A DNA stretch of 64,000 nt. Source: Hydrotaea diabolus (taxonomy: Eukaryota; Arthropoda; Insecta; Diptera; Muscidae). The stretch covers positions 223,787,157-223,851,156 of the forward strand of contig OY740716.1 of NCBI GenBank assembly GCA_963513945.1, in the 5' to 3' direction. Positions 46,530 to 56,838 of the stretch are shown here, one piece after another. Each line of letters starts with the position of its first letter. Position 1 is the stretch's first letter. The notes beneath the pieces are model-generated. The model had not been told where the DNA came from and did no database searches. It saw only the letters and a program-made list of their open reading frames with translations. Both the position numbers and the translations under genes were made by a program.

Positions 46530-47865
46530 ATCCGTAGAAATCGCTCTACTGTACACGCAGAAAAAAAGTATGGTTGTGGTGACAATATTCGAAGAGGATC
46601 ATACTATTGTTGGCTATATGGTTGTGCCACAACAATATTATGATCCTCACAACAATAGTATTATTCACACATAACCATACTATGATCCCCACAACCATAG
46701 TATGATTCACACTCAACCATACTATGATCTCCACAACCATACTATGATCATCACAACAATAGTATGATTCACACTCAACCATACTATTATCTTCACAACC
46801 ATATTATGATCCTCACAACCATAGTATGTTTCTCATACAACCATAGTTTGATCCTCACAACCATAGTGTGATTCGCACGCAACCATACTATAATCCCCAC
46901 AACCATAGTATGATTCACACTCAACCATACTATGATCCCCAAAATTATTTGTTAGGATTGGGTAATGTTGTTATTCAAAAATAGAGATTTTTATCAAGCA
47001 AGTTATTATAAATTGCATTACCACGTTTTTATTGAACATTTCATTCAAGAAACCAAAATATATATTCCAACGGTCAAAAATACTTTTAGTTGCCAGCAGA
47101 GGTGAATGTTACTTCACCATCCGTAGACACCAAGTAACGAATGTGATTAAACCATGATCAATGGCTATATACTTAAGTGCAGGCAGATTTTAAATAAACG
47201 AGAACCAGTTGGTTTTAGAGTATTTCACCGAACAAAGTAAACACGATAAAAATCCCTCGAACTACTTTCCGATTGTTATTTTTTTTATGGACAGCAACCA
47301 TTCACTGTTTGTATATCAAAAACATACGCACACACATACATGTATTCTCTACAAAACCTGTTTTGTTATGTTCATAGTCACAACCATACTGTATGATTGC
47401 CGTAATCATATTTTTGTTAACGTAAATTTTAAACAACAATACTTTTGTTGCACTAACCATGTTTATATGGTTGCTACAACCATATTTTCATTTCTAAATT
47501 TGGCAATAGTACTATTGTTACATTTCAACAATAGCAATATTGTCGCAATCATACTATTGTCAAAATGAAATTCAAAAAACAATACTATGGTTGCGACGAT
47601 CATGCTTTTATTGGAGAGAACATATTATTGTTGCGGTGACCATAGTGTAACCATATCTTTTCTCTGCGTGTAGACTTGTCGGCGTTCTTGTCGGAGCGTT
47701 TGAGTCCGTCTATCCATCAGTTGGATGAGAGCAAGTTCGAGGCTGAAGATATTTCCCAGGCCTTTGACAGAATCTGGTACGGTGCATACTTTGCACTATT
47801 TTATCAAACATTTTTAGAGATCGCACCAAACGAGTTTTTGTAGATGGTTAACCGCAGGTGTACCA
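46530..47865 (+). mobile_element. LINE reverse-transcriptase fragment split by CACGC copy H
   Basis: Same LINE as at 9540-10970. 46531-46553 reads like its 'CCGTAGAAACCGCTCTAC' segment and 47673-47865 continues (DLSAFLSERLSPSIHQLDES, EDISQAFDRIWYGA, then shifted FLRDRT and TAGVP remnants). Copy H and one TA separate the two parts. Confidence 0.7.
46554..47670 (+). mobile_element. CACGC-family element, copy H
   Basis: It begins CACGCAGAAAAAAAGTATGG and ends CTTTTCTCTGCGTG, flanked by TA on both sides (46552-46553 and 47671-47672). The hairpin array is long (46570-46945). About 47030-47385 is unlike other copies and carries an 'aataaa' and a TATA-like word; it may be a foreign insertion, perhaps an LTR, or a replacement. 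Confidence 0.75.
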
Positions 47866-48252
47866 CATGGTTATTTATTTTTAATAAATATTTTTTTTCC
47901 ACTTTTAAATAAATTACTACTATTATTAAGAGTTTAATGTATTTTTACACAATTTATTTAATAAAAATCGCTATTGTTGAATAACAACTTAACACAATCC
48001 TACTAAAAACGTTTGGGATGAGTCATACTATGTTTGGGAGGACCAAAATATGGTTGTGTGGATCATAGTGATGTTGAGTGTGAATAATTAATCCTCACAA
48101 CAATATTATGAACCATAGTATGTTTCACATACAGCCATAGTATGATATTCACAACCATAGTATGATTTACACGCAACCATAATATGATCCCCAAATTATG
48201 TATGTTATTAACAATAGAGATTTGTAGTAGGATAATTATCATTTTTAAATAT

Positions 48253-48507
48253 GTGACGCGCAAACTAGAAAGGGACCTAAGGTTAAAAACCAGTTTCGTT
48301 CAGGAGAGCCATTTTAAAGATTAGGTCCCTTTCTATTTGCGCTTAGAATCGTCGACTTTACTTTCATAAAACGAGCATATCTCTGGGAGGGAACACTTTT
48401 GGGGCATGGGATCGGTCTCATTCGATGCTCAGATGTTGTCCACATCAAAAAATAAAAAAAAGCTTGATTTGTTTTACCCTTAGGCCCCTTTCTCTATGCG
48501 ATGTCAC
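48253..48507 (+). mobile_element. MITE derived from element 2
   Basis: The ends GTGACGCGCAAACTAGAAAG and, complemented, GTGACATCGCATAGAGAAAG match the TIRs of 3370-6090. ATAT precedes and ATAC follows. The inside joins the outer part of element 2's right end ('aaccagtttcgttcaggagagcc') to its left end ('gcatatctctgggaggg', 'gatgctcagatgttgtccac'). An extra copy of the inner TIR word ('taggtccctttctatttgcgc') at 48325 suggests a local rearrangement. 255 bp. Confidence 0.8.
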
Positions 48508-48664
48508 ATACATATATTAAATTCAAAATGATAGGAGAGACGTATTTACAGAATGAAAAATGCCGTTAAAAAAATGTTAGTGTTATAATTATTAGAAATA
48601 TTTCAGTTAAACAAATCCATAGCAGTTTGTTTGGAAAATTTAAATTTTCATTCAAAAAGTACTA

Positions 48665-49537
48665 TAGGGTGATCCATCTAGAGGTACATTTTCAGAACAA
48701 AATATAAAAAATAAATTAAGTGTAGAATCTTTATTGGTAATTTGAAAGGACATTTTATGGCATTTATGTTTTAAATATAATTTCCTTTAAATGTTGCCCG
48801 CAACTACGCCTCAGGGTTTCCATTCTGAGGGTCCAATTTTGGATGACTCGTTTGAGCATTTCGACCGGTATGGCTTTAATGACACGCATAATGCTGGCTT
48901 TAAAAACCTGAATCATAGTTGGTTTGTCAGCCTAGAATTTGGATTTTACGTAGTCCCAAGGAAAAAGGTCTCAGAGTGTGAGATCACACGATCTAGGCGG
49001 CCAAATCACCTATCCAAAACGCGAAATTAGCTGCTTTTCGAAATGACCTCTCAATAGATCCATTGTTTGAGCAGCTGTATGGCAAGTGGCACCGTCCTGT
49101 TGAAACCAAGTGTCGTCAAGATTACGGTCTTCAATTTCAGGTAGCATAAAGACCGATATAATGGCGCGATAGCGAGCACCATTCACGGTTACGTTTCGGC
49201 CATCATCATGTTTGAAAAAATATGCACCGATGATTCCACCAGCTTATAAACCGCACCAAACCGTGCTTTTCTCTAGGTATAATGGCACCTCTTGAACCTC
49301 TTCTTCTTGCTCTTTAGCACTTATGTGGCAATTTTGTTTATTGACTTTGCCTTTGAGCCAGAAATGGGCCCCATCACTGAACAAAACTTTGTTCGAAAAC
49401 AGCGGATCTTCGCGTTTCTCACCGAACGCTCATTTCCATAACACAGTTGCCAACATTTGAAGGTAATTATTTACAAAAAATTAATGCCACATATTATTTT
49501 TTGTGCTAAAAAAATACCTCTAGATGGATCACCCTAT
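48665..49537 (-). mobile_element. DD41D mariner-like element with both TIRs
   Basis: TIRs 'tatagggtgatccatctagagg' and 'cctctagatggatcaccctata' are nearly perfect. The minus strand, from the catalytic region: NLLFSDGAHFWLKGKVNKQN, EEEVQEVPLYLEK, VNGARYRAIISVFML, LDDTWFQQDGATCHTAAQT, MDLLRGHFEKQLISRFG, and on to the NWTLRM tail near 48830, with shifts. Forty-one residues separate the Asp of QQDGA from the expected PLDFF Asp. The N-terminal third is deleted. Confidence 0.8.
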
Positions 49538-49592
49538 ATAATTGCATAAGATTCGTAACAATACAATTGTTCTAAACAACATATTCCAATTT

Positions 49593-50454
49593 TTTTTGTT
49601 TGCAGATTGATTTTTAGATCTAACAAAAATGGATAATGGAGACACTGAAACAAAAATATGGATTGTCCGCCGCTATCACGCAATGGAGTCCGTAGTTTCG
49701 GTTCAAAGAGAGTATAGGCGCACGTTTGGCGGCAATCCTCCGAGCTGATGGACTATAATGAGACATGTTAACAATTTTGTGGAGCATGGGACAGTCAACA
49801 GAAGACCTTACCATCGAAACCCTTCAGTTCGAATGGAGGAAACAATCGCTGCCATACAAAAAAATCCAAGAGTTTTGACAAGAAGCTTTTCTGCTCAAAT
49901 GGATATGGATGGATAATGGATATAAGCAGACAGTCATTGCAGTCAATTATGCCCAAAGATTTGGACTAAGTCCCATATGAAATTCAAATAGTCAACAAAC
50001 TGAATGCTGCAGAGTTCCCGATTCGCTAGGAATTTGGCAAAATATGCTTCAAATGGTGAAAGAGGACGGAAACATGTCGAACTGTCTTTTCATGTCTAAT
50101 GAGGCCCATTTCGATTTAAACGGCAACATAAACAAAAAAATTGTCGAATATGGAGTGCTTCTAATCAACAGATACTCCATGCATCCGCTTCGTGTCACAG
50201 TGTGGTGTGCAGTTTCTTCACGCTGCATTGTCGGGCCCTACTGTTGCGACTACTGGAGATGTTGAGAGAGTTTTTTTTCTATCAAGTATTACGCCGATTG
50301 AGAATTTCTTTCAACTCTGTGTGGTTTCAGCTAGATGATGCAACTCCTCACATATCCCGGCTGTTATGACAGAATTGCGACGAAAATTCCTCAATAAGCT
50401 TTTTGGGTTTCTTAATGTAGCAATACCCATCAGCAACCCGGTACTTTTATAAAA
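49593..50454 (+). mobile_element. Mariner-like pseudogene, another lineage
   Basis: The plus strand starts ENGDTETKIWIVRRYHAMES, then REYRRTFGGNPPS, HVNNFVEHGTVNRR, RNPSVRMEETIAAIQKNPRV, after shifts DLGLSPI and QIVNKLNA, then SNCLFMSNEAHFDLNGNINK (first acidic residue here is E) and PLRVTVWCAVSSRCIVGPY. It closes with VWFQLDDATPHIS (QQDGA equivalent) and FLNVAIPISNP. No TIRs recognised. Confidence 0.65.
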
Positions 50455-50519
50455 GAGAGAACATATAATTGTTGCCGTGACCATATTTTTCTCTGCGTGT
50501 AGACAGATATCGTTAAATC

Positions 50520-50770
50520 GCATCAACTGGTGATTCTGAGTCGATCGGTATACTTAAAGGGTCTAGCTCAAGTAATAAAGTATTCCATACGTGAAATTGT
50601 GAATTTTCTTTGATTTTACATTCAACAACAAAAAACAGAGAAGCGAAAAACTCGACATCAAAAAATTGGGTAAACCACCATGTCGGGTTTTAGCTATTTT
50701 AGGGATGCCGAATGTCTGGTTTTGACATTAAACCAGGAATGTCGGTTTTCGGTTTAACTAAACACTTAAG
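50520..50770. repeat. Fly repeat tail plus CCGAC/GTCGG unit
   Basis: 50520-50575 has the 'gattctgagtcgatcggtat' tail; 50630-50760 has 'aaactcgacatc', 'catgtcgggtttta', 'gccgaatgtctggtttt' and 'aatgtcggttttcggttt', matching 39195-39740. Confidence 0.45.
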
Positions 50771-51154
50771 TGAAAACGCAATTAAATTATTATTTTGTTA
50801 ATATACGAGTAACAATTTAATTTTTTTATTATCTACAATGGCAAAGAGTTTAGGTTTGTACAGGGTGGAGCGGGAAAATTTGTTTTTTTGGAAATAAAAT
50901 AATAAATTATGAACCTTAGAAAAACGTATTTTATATTTTAACTAGCTGACCCGGCGAACTTCGTTCCGCTTAAATTCGTTAATGCAACGAAAAAATAATT
51001 CCGAGCATGCACTTGCTGCTTTATATAACTCAGTCAATTCAAATTCTTTATTAAAAAGTTGTGTTAAATACAATGAAAATAACTAAAGTAAAAGAATAAC
51101 GATGTGCTTTAATCAAACCGCAATGATTGAGTTATCAGCCAACCTTCCGCTTTT

Positions 51155-52900
51155 TCACTGAAGTGCTTTATGGTACACAACGTTTTTCGTTTTGTTCTCT
51201 GGCGCGTACACGTACAAAGCGGAAGGTTTGCCGACACGTGAGCACGCCACATACAATTGACCATGTGAAAAACATGGGAACTCAAGATTGATTCCACAAA
51301 CATCCAGCGATTGTCCTTGCGCCTTATTAATTGTCATAGCGAAGGCGAGACGCACCGGAAATTGAAGACGCTTAAATACGAATGGCAAATCGTTCGCAAT
51401 AAGAGGAATCCACGGAATGAGAACATCTTCGCCCTTGAATTTTCCCCTCAAAATCGTCGCTTGAATGACATTTGATTTGAGTGTCTTCACAATCAAACGC
51501 GTACCGTTACAAAGTTTTGGTGCATTGAGATTACGCAACAAAATTATAATTGAGCCGACTTTCAATTTCAAAAAGTATGGCGGCAAGCCCGGGACATCCA
51601 GAGAATTCAAAAATTCTGTCGGATAGTTCGTGACTTCGTTTTCATCCATCACCGAGTCGACGGATTTGTATGAATGCAACTCACCGGAGATATCATTTTG
51701 AATGACGAAATTCAAATGATCGACATCCTTGTTTTTCGCAGCCAAAATCGCTCGTGCACTCAGCCAATCATGGTCAACATAATTCTGCGCGATATTCGGA
51801 AAAACCTTCATAATCAGCTCTTCCGGCGTAGTTGTAATGCTGCAAAAATTCTGTGGAAATTCAATTAAGCCGGTAACTAATTCGACTGGAATCACGGCAT
51901 TACCCATCGCCAACAATTGCCTAGAGAACTCCTCAGCGGACTGGTCACTTCGTAAAGCAACTCGCATGTTCGTTTTCAACTGCAATTTCTTCACGTATTG
52001 CCATAAAGCCGACGCCTTGCGATTTAAAGCTTCAAATGCGCGTTTGTGAGCCATTGTACACTCGTCCCACACAATAATCTTGCATTGTTGCAATACTTTT
52101 GCCATCGCAGAGTTCTTTGAAATGTTGCATATCGGTTCTTCATCCACTAGCATATTCAATGGTAATTTCAATGCAGAATGAGCTGTTTGACCGCCTTCTA
52201 ACAACGTAGCCGCTATCCCAGAAGAGGCGAGTGCCAAAGCAATCTCAGATCTTGATCGAATTGTAGCCAAAATCAGTGAAATCAGGAATGTTTTTCCAGT
52301 TCTACCCGGCGCATCAAGGAAGAAAAATCCGCCATTTCCGTTATCGACTGCTTGCATAATTTCATCATACACTTGATTTTGTTCTGGATTCAACAGTGGC
52401 ACATTTATTTGAACTGATTGACTCAATGCGTTTCGATCGAAATCCATTTCTCGCTCCAATTCTCGATTAAATGCGTCATGCATTGAACGATTCGGCGATG
52501 GCATTCCCAATTTGCACAACAAATTGCCACTCATGAGCAGACACATATCCTCGATCAAAATCAAACTTTCGTTGCGCATTTCATCTGACATCTCCAGTTG
52601 ATTATCCGATGTCACAGTGCGAATTCGATGCAAAATATCGTCGGTCATATCATTCTTGTATTTATTCCACAAATCTTTAGGATTCGATGGAAAACTTGTC
52701 GAAATTATGATTGCAAAGAGTGTTCGGAGTTGATTCGCTGGCGCGGTCATAGAAGCATCGGCCAGTGTCAAATCCCAATGATTGTCGTTTTCAAGCAATT
52801 GAATGCGTTGGCAGGCTTCTCGATATGTCGCACACAAAATACCGTCAGCAGTCCGCAGCGATTCGAACAAAGTGGGGCCTCGAACATTCAGTGCGCTCAT
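51155..52900 (-). CDS. Helitron PIF1-type helicase, open but deleted in motif III
   Basis: This is the helicase half of a rolling-circle Helitron RepHel protein; it would unwind DNA 5'-3' during rolling-circle transposition. The frame is 581 codons without a stop. Visible parts: a linker region (LENDNHWDLTLADA, about 36-49), Walker A APGRTGKT (197-204, with Arg where a Gly is usual), SSGIAATLLEGGQTAHS (226-242), Walker B IVWDECTMAHK (276-286), RVALRSD, and a C-terminal TINKAQGQSLD and VACSRVGKP. Directly after ALNRK (about 294) the chain jumps to ASALWQYVKKLQ. The stretch that normally holds the GDFRQ motif III is missing, so ATPase coupling should be lost. The apparent Met start is inside the original protein; upstream coding continues at 52845-53342 after another deletion. 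Confidence 0.85.
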   Translation of the reverse strand: MSALNVRGPTLFESLRTADGILCATYREACQRIQLLENDNHWDLTLADASMTAPANQLRTLFAIIISTSFPSNPKDLWNKYKNDMTDDILHRIRTVTSDNQLEMSDEMRNESLILIEDMCLLMSGNLLCKLGMPSPNRSMHDAFNRELEREMDFDRNALSQSVQINVPLLNPEQNQVYDEIMQAVDNGNGGFFFLDAPGRTGKTFLISLILATIRSRSEIALALASSGIAATLLEGGQTAHSALKLPLNMLVDEEPICNISKNSAMAKVLQQCKIIVWDECTMAHKRAFEALNRKASALWQYVKKLQLKTNMRVALRSDQSAEEFSRQLLAMGNAVIPVELVTGLIEFPQNFCSITTTPEELIMKVFPNIAQNYVDHDWLSARAILAAKNKDVDHLNFVIQNDISGELHSYKSVDSVMDENEVTNYPTEFLNSLDVPGLPPYFLKLKVGSIIILLRNLNAPKLCNGTRLIVKTLKSNVIQATILRGKFKGEDVLIPWIPLIANDLPFVFKRLQFPVRLAFAMTINKAQGQSLDVCGINLEFPCFSHGQLYVACSRVGKPSALYVYAPENKTKNVVYHKALQ

Positions 52901-53342
52901 GAATCGGAAACGAAAAAATCCGCCACACTGCCTCGTTGCAGTTCACATACCTGCCCAATTGATAGCGAAGCACCTCATCATGATTATCAGGAGCCTGAAT
53001 CCCGAAAACAGCCATATCACTGCCTTTATTCACGTATTTGCATACATATTTGATAGATTTGATGGAGCAACATACCTCAACATTGATATGAGTCTTCAAG
53101 ACTTTCGACAAAAACGGGCTGTACGGCAAAATCCAACTATTGTCGACGGCAAAACTTGCTCCTCTGACATTCATCGTGAATGTTTTGCTATTATCCGCTG
53201 GCGATCGACGTCGATATAGCGGATATCCATCATTGCCAGTGATTGTGTCTGATACCAATGGACGTGGATAGCGTTTGGTACATTTATTTTCAGACATACA
53301 CGGTGATAATGGAGTTTCATAATTACCGACATATGAAATCAC
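52845..53342 (-). pseudogene. Helitron Rep domain, C-terminal fragment
   Basis: The frame reads CTKRYPRPLVSDTITGNDGYPLYRRRSP, SWILPYSPFLSKVLKTHINVE and SIKSIKYVCKYVNKGSDMAVF. The YxxxY pair (Y99 and Y103) in KYVCKYVNK corresponds to the two catalytic tyrosines of the Rep nuclease. The N-terminal part with the HUH metal-binding motif is gone; the chain begins right at the Helitron 5' region. After FSFPIHER the sequence shifts and about a hundred expected residues before the helicase are missing. Confidence 0.8.
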
Positions 53343-53980
53343 AAAAGAAATGACATTGACATGAAAAAAAATTTAAAACATTCGAAATATTATTTGGTAT
53401 TGTTAAACTAACAAAAAAAAAAGAGTAAAATTTTAGTTAAAATCTTCCAGGATTTTATATTTTTCTGGAAATTGTCCAACATCCTATGTCCTTCCTTGGG
53501 CCAACACGAATTCATCAAGCCCAAAATCGTGAAAATCGGACGATCCGTTATAATGTTATGCGTGTTCACACGGACGTCATTCTCTTTTATAAATATAGAT
53601 TATATTGAACAGTTAGGGAATTTTTTAATTACATGGTTTTAAATAGTGTATCTGGCAAATGTCGAACTTTGCTATCCACACACTGCTGCATACGTTTTCT
53701 AAAGTTTTCATGAACTCTTACAAGCATGTCGACTGGTATTTCAGCCTCAATATTGTTAAATAGGTTTTCCAAGGTGTGGGGACATTTGATATAAACTTTT
53801 GGCTTCAGGTAACCCCAAAGAAAAAAGATCGCATGGGGCTAAGTCTGGCGAGCGTGCCGGCCAGTTTACATCACCCCTCACAGACATAAGCCGTCCAGGA
53901 AACATTTGTCTCAAACAATTCATAGTAACACATGCTGTGTGTGCAGTGGCACCATCCTGTTGAAACCATGTATCCTTTAA

Positions 53981-54740
53981 TTGCATTGCCTCAAGAGCCG
54001 GCTGAAAAAAAGTCTGGAAATGCCAAGAGCTAGTGATTGCTTCCGAGCAGAGCGTTTCGGAGATTGCAGTGCTGCAGGTCTCACTCTCTCGATGTTTTGT
54101 GGTATTGTAATCCTTCTCTTAGGTCCCCTCGCACACATGACACATTGATTGCTGTTTTTAAGGAAGTTACCCAATTTACAATTGATTGCCGTCCCGGAAC
54201 ACGTCCGCGTGGTGAAACATCGAATCGTAAACAAAAAACACGCTGCACTGCAATGATCGAGTGCGCATTTGAAAAATACGCTTCAACACAAAATGACCTC
54301 TTCTTGCGTGTCCAATGCATGATGGCAGACAAATACAATTCTCCCTAATTGCATTCTCTCTATTTGCATTGCCTCAAGAGCCGACTGAAAAAAAGTCTGG
54401 AAATGCCAAGAGCTAGTGATTACTTCCGAGCAGAGCGTTGCGGAGATTGCAGTACTGCAACTATAACTGTCTCGATGGTTTGTGGTGTTGTAATCCTTCT
54501 CTTAGGCCCCCCCCTCGTACACATGACACATTGATTGCTGTTCTTAATGAAGTTACCCAATTTACAATTGATTGCCGTCGAGGAACACGTCCACGTGGGG
54601 GACCAGCGAATCGTAAACGACAAGCACGCTGCACTGCCATGATCGAGTGCGCATTTGAAAAATACGCTCCAACACAGAATGACCTCTCCGCACGTGTCCA
54701 ATGCATGATGGCTACTGAAAGGCAGACGAATACAAATCTT
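53981..54740. repeat. 383-bp tandem duplication in a DD41D transposase
   Basis: Unit 1 starts at 53981 and unit 2 at 54364. Both contain 'tgcctcaagagccg.ctgaaaaaaagtctggaaatgcc', 'ttacccaatttacaattgattgccgtc' and 'atgatcgagtgcgcatttgaaaaatacgct'. The units differ at scattered positions, so the duplication is not recent. Confidence 0.85.
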
Positions 54741-54842
54741 CCATCAGCCACTATAGGCCACGCACAATCTCCACTCTCTTCGACCAACAGCACCGCTGCA
54801 GCCTGCAGTGCAAAAAAGCAAAATTCTGCACTCCACCCTGTA

Positions 54843-56267
54843 TAAGCCTATGCTACTTAAATATTAGTAAACCAATTTTAATATAGTGTGATAAGGTTTA
54901 ATTAATATCGGACTTTTTTATTTTAATGCCGATTTTATTCTTTCATTTCTTTAACCACTGTGCACCATTGACTCAATATCGATACTCGGTATAATGGCAT
55001 TTATTTACTTAAATCCCAATGCAAACGGTGCTCTTTCACTTATTCTATACGAAGCCCAACGACCGTAACAGTGCATCTATTCCATCCAATCACCCCACCC
55101 GCATTTGTATCGACCATAACTTCACATAGAGAAAATGTAACAGTTTCTATGAGATCTACGTCTATTTCTCCAGTGAAAAGCGGGGCAAAATCATGGCTCG
55201 TCCACCCTTCCTTCCGTCTGTCTGTCTTAGTCCTCTTAATGGCCAATAATAGAGAAATGTTGTCACTTTGGCTTTAAAGCAAATGCTCCTTGTTGCTGTT
55301 ATTTGTTCAATATTTTTCAATTGTTCAAGATAATCCCGGACAAATGCTGAAATACTATTTTCACTTAAAACACATTTATTTCACCGATGCTTAAAAAAAG
55401 GGGTCCGCCGCGTTCACAAGGTTTTCTTGTACAAATACGAAAATGGCAAAAAGGTTATTGTCGTAACTTTTGGCGAGGATGGCGGGACTAGAGTCAGATG
55501 TTGTTTGTGAGACATTTACGTTTCGTTTTGCTCTCTGGGCTCCGTGGGTGTTATCGTGTGAATTTTGCTGGTGAAATTTGCTTATAAATGCGAATTTTAT
55601 GTGCGCTTGTTTGTTGTACCCCTTTTGCGGCGGTTTTGTCGAAAAGGAGCTAGAAATGATTGCGACGAATGAATTCGACGTGTGGATAAAATCTATTTAC
55701 AAAATCCTTTTTTTATTGCTTTAAGCGAGGGGAAATAAACCAAGTTAATAGTTGCGAAAATCCAATGACAAATATTTGAGGTGTTTTCATTTTTTCATTT
55801 GAGGAACAATTCAAGTCAAGCATTTATTATCTGCACTCAAAGGCTCATATCTTTGCCAGAAAGCAAATCATTCCATTTTTTTTTTCTTGATCTCCTTAAA
55901 AACTAAAACTTGTTTTAATCTTTAAAAAACAAAACTGCCAACTGTAATTGAAAATAAACACTTTTGAGTATGACTATCACTTACCGCATTATTTACACGA
56001 ACGTACCACTTTGTGATGTGTAAACATTACCTAAAATGATAAGAAAACAAATAAGGATTACACATAGAATATGTCAGGAAAATGTGGTGCTCCCTCAGCT
56101 CGTACGAGATGAACCAAGAACAGAGACCCAACACATGTTTACAATGTGAATTACACATAAATATTTTTGACGGAAGAAAAAATAATAAAAAGCAATTGCT
56201 TGACAGCCAGTTGGCAGAAGGAATGAGTTCCACGAAAAAATTTGTATATCAAAAACAAACTGCATGT
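54843..56267. other. Single-copy-looking spacer
   Basis: No gene supported. Short frames at 55040-55277 on both strands mirror each other and show no domain. Confidence 0.4.
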
Positions 56268-56509
56268 GTGACGCGCAAAATAGAAAGGGACCTAAGGGTA
56301 AAAACCAGTTTTGTTGAGGAGAGCCTTTTAAAGATTTAAATGCGTGTATCTTTGGAGTACCATCACTTTCATAAAACGCGCATATCTCTGGGAGGGAACA
56401 CTTTTGGGGCATGGGATCGGCTTCATTCGATGCTCAGATGTTGTCCACATCAAAAAAAAGTGAAAATAGATTTTTTTACCCTTAGGTCCCTTTCTCTATG
56501 CGCTGTCAC
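56268..56509 (+). mobile_element. MITE derived from element 2
   Basis: GTGACGCGCAAAATAGAAAG left and, complemented, GTGACAGCGCATAGAGAAAG right. It matches the right end of 3370-6090 (through 'aaagatttaaatgcgtgtatctttgg') fused to its left end ('aacacttttggggcatggg'). 242 bp, non-coding. Flanks ATGT and ATAT. Confidence 0.8.
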
Positions 56510-56559
56510 ATATACATACTGACGGTGTTCGATTGGCAACTCACTTAGGAGGTCGCTAA

Positions 56560-56838
56560 CGCGATAACTTTACACCATTGCACAAGAAGTAAAAAATAAT
56601 TTAGTTAACAGGCAATTACAGGCCGGAACATCGACCAGACGATGTGCCACACAATATGGCATTAGCCAGCGGTCCCTATCCGGAGATTTGGTGCAAGATT
56701 TGAAGATTTTCCCTTACAAAATAAAATTCTAATGTATTTAAAAAAAAAAAAAATAATTTCGCAAGCAGAATCAAAGTTTTTCCTGTAACAAAAAAGTACA
56801 ACAGAAGAACATTGGGTGAGTACTTTTGCCCCACCTTG
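56560..56838 (+). mobile_element. Pogo/Tc1-like remnant
   Basis: 56580-56730 reads IAQEVKNNLVNRQLQAGTST, then RRCATQYGISQRSLSGDLVQ. This resembles a psq-type helix-turn-helix found at the N-terminus of pogo-group transposases. 56806-56838 ('acttttgccccaccttgtaca') looks like a terminal repeat and recurs at 61608 and 61928. The rest of the gene is deleted. Confidence 0.45.

Larger units (their letters stand above)
47880..50505. mobile_element. CACGC-family element, copy I, multiply interrupted
   Basis: 47880-48085 is an inverted array half and 48091-48252 a direct-orientation piece. Then, around insertions, family text resumes at 48585-48664, 49538-49592 and 50455-50505, ending TTTTTCTCTGCGTG. 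The insertions are an element-2 MITE (48253-48507), a DD41D element (48665-49537) and a mariner pseudogene (49593-50454). Confidence 0.6.
50942..53599 (-). mobile_element. Helitron, internally deleted
   Basis: On the minus strand it starts TCTATATTTATAAAAGAG (5' TC at 53599) and ends GGGTCAGCTAG (3' CTAG, fitting CTRR, at 50942). A short palindrome, CGAAGTTCG, lies about 10 bases before the end. The flanks are A before and T after, the AT target expected of Helitrons, with no target duplication. The empty site is seen in the sibling transposon at about 63258-63290. It contains C-terminal Rep and helicase coding parts. Confidence 0.85.
50861..54840 (-). mobile_element. DD41D element (GTGGAGCG-type termini) hosting a Helitron
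   Basis: TA (50859-50860 and 54841-54842) borders the termini 'cagggtggagcgggaaaa' and, complemented, 'cagggtggagtgcagaat'. Subtracting the Helitron leaves about 1.3 kb. The minus-strand transposase N-terminus (MHWTRKKRSFCVEAYFSNAHS) is present twice because of a 383-bp tandem duplication. Next is a deletion to FFSRLL, then DTWFQQDGATAHTACVTMN, GDVNWPARSPDLAPCD (41 residues after the QQD Asp) and the tail DMLVRVHENFRKRMQQC ending near 53645. The same lineage lies at 62363-63343. Confidence 0.8.

Noticed and set aside
6410..49000. CRISPR-like array from regular CATAGTATG repeats
   Set aside because: Repeats are dispersed among TIR-bounded elements, the spacers are themselves repeats, and the genome is eukaryotic.
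52598..53219. Plus-strand frames of 151 and 138 codons
   Set aside because: Antisense shadows of the Helitron Rep/helicase coding sequence.
54037..54845. Plus-strand frames of 103 and 135 codons
   Set aside because: They are antisense to the duplicated DD41D helix-turn-helix region, which has the recognisable protein on the minus strand.
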